This document shows positions 11,167 through 11,730 of a stretch of DNA of 11,730 nt, piece by piece. The DNA is from an uncultured Marvinbryantia sp. GTDB lineage: Bacteria; Bacillota; Clostridia; Lachnospirales; Lachnospiraceae. The stretch's first letter is position 1; each line of letters opens with the position of its first letter. A program made the position numbers and the translations under genes. The notes below the pieces were generated by a model. That model had not been told where the DNA came from, ran no database searches, and was given only the letters and a program-made list of their open reading frames with translations. Location: NCBI GenBank assembly GCA_934408725.1, contig CAKRVB010000049.1:1-11730 (forward strand). The letters are read 5' to 3'.

Positions 11167-11730
11167 CTATTTTTCAACAATCTCCCAGTAGCCATTCTTT
11201 GGCGAGCCATGTCTCTTAAGTATACCATACTCTTTTAACTTCTTAATATTATTCTCAATATTTCGACTGGCAACCCCGATTTTTTCAGCTAACTTAACCG
11301 CTGATAATTGATGATCTTCTGAAAGCAACTTTATAATCTTTTGCTGTGTATCGTTGAGGTCTGTTCTCCACTCTATCTCCGATGTTTCTCCGAGGCTTCT
11401 CCGATGATTCTCCGATGATTCTCCGATGTTCTCTTTTTCATTTGTCATCGGAAATGAATTACGGAACAGCTCTACCCGAAACATATTATCAAATTCCTGA
11501 AATCTCGGCTTCGGAAGTCCATACTCTTCTGCAACATTAAAGATTCTTTTAATTCCACTTCCCCATGCTTCTACGAGTCCCATCTGACTGAATATATTGG
11601 CAATTCCTTTGTTTCGGATCTTAGAATGACCATTCATGACTTCCTCATAAGTTAATCCGTTATATAAGCCACCCGGAGATGTCACCTCCAGTCTATCATC
11701 ATAAACTGCGACCTGAATACAGGATTCATC
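11167..11730 (-). CDS. ATP-binding/winged-helix regulator (divergent AAA_4, COG2865-like), 5' end beyond window
   Basis: The 3' part of a gene entering from the right edge; 187 residues are visible and the frame is open to position 11730. DRLEVTSPGGLYNGLTYEEV, then SKIRNKGIANIFSQMGLVEAWGSGIKRI, is the characteristic HATPase_c_4 / divergent AAA_4 block of proteins that usually start with an AlbA_2 (Schlafen-like) DNA-binding domain. After a hydrophilic linker (about 95-120) comes a winged helix: TQQKIIKLLSEDHQLSAVKL, then AEKIGVASRNIENNIKKLKEYGILKRHG, ending IVEK. An in-frame GTG at 11685 is not the true start because conserved sequence precedes it. Likely a DNA-binding transcriptional regulator. 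The linker is encoded by an 11-bp tandem repeat. Confidence 0.85.
   Translation of the reverse strand, partial: DESCIQVAVYDDRLEVTSPGGLYNGLTYEEVMNGHSKIRNKGIANIFSQMGLVEAWGSGIKRIFNVAEEYGLPKPRFQEFDNMFRVELFRNSFPMTNEKENIGESSENHRRSLGETSEIEWRTDLNDTQQKIIKLLSEDHQLSAVKLAEKIGVASRNIENNIKKLKEYGILKRHGSPKNGYWEIVEK
11376..11430 (-). repeat. 11-bp tandem repeat inside the AAA_4-like gene, five copies
   Basis: On the plus strand, units start at 11376, 11387, 11398, 11409 and 11420: TCTCCGATGTT, TCTCCGAGGCT, TCTCCGATGAT, TCTCCGATGAT and TCTCCGATGTT. The unit length is not a multiple of three, so successive copies are read in all three frames, giving the GESSENHRRSLGETSE-type linker. Gain or loss of one or two copies would shift the winged-helix domain out of frame. 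Confidence 0.9.

Noticed and set aside
10698..11430. Possible CRISPR array from the short repeats
   Set aside because: The 10-bp and 11-bp repeats are contiguous, far shorter than CRISPR repeats, and have no spacers or cas genes.

Overview
The window looks like chromosomal DNA of a spore-forming, gut-type Clostridia, most likely a Lachnospiraceae member. The support is a moderately AT-rich composition, SD-led genes, a CotF-type spore coat protein, a folE-HD-folP-folB/folK order typical of that group (from memory, not searched), and YczE/YitT-type and Clostridia-style MATE and AraC/MFS genes. No database search was possible, so all family names rest on reading the motifs.

Layout. 1-80: tRNA-Gln(CUG) on the minus strand with its own promoter. 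177-3237: a plus-strand folate operon. It has a strong sigma-A promoter, a ~270-nt leader holding a candidate tetrahydrofolate (THF) riboswitch followed by an intrinsic terminator, then folE (GTP cyclohydrolase I), an HD-domain hydrolase, folP (dihydropteroate synthase), a fused folB-folK, and a terminator. The genes make the pterin half of folate and join it to pABA. The one chemical step with no classical enzyme here is dephosphorylation of dihydroneopterin triphosphate, and the HD protein sits exactly where such an enzyme would be expected. 3260-5059: a minus-strand pair, an SseB-domain protein and then a MATE efflux transporter (TTG start). 5367-5825: a CotF-like ferritin-fold spore coat protein, convergent with a minus-strand MFS permease (5872-7053). 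The permease is divergent from an AraC regulator with a cupin sensor domain (7165-8073); the two promoters overlap at their -35 elements.

8169-10450: a minus-strand block. A HipA-like kinase is translationally coupled to an XRE regulator (7-nt overlap), followed by a YczE/YitT-like membrane protein with its own promoter bracketed by a 12-bp inverted repeat. The kinase/XRE promoter carries a perfect 21-bp palindrome over its -35 and two copies of ATACGTAT over the -10 and start region, an architecture that suggests autoregulation.

10479-11096 is a small gene graveyard on the minus strand: a collapsed Phd/YefM antitoxin plus RelE/ParE-like toxin remnant, a C-terminal scrap resembling family 8 glycosyltransferases, and a UPF0158-family gene broken by frameshift and nonsense. 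11167-11730 is the 3' part of an ATP-binding/winged-helix regulator (divergent AAA_4, COG2865-like). Its interdomain linker is encoded by five copies of an 11-bp tandem repeat, which could act as a length-variable frameshift switch.

The best leads are the HD protein as a candidate missing folate phosphatase under riboswitch control, the HipA-like/XRE/YczE block with its palindromic operators, and the 11-bp repeat tract. No CRISPR array, insertion sequence, integrase or clear phage gene was seen.
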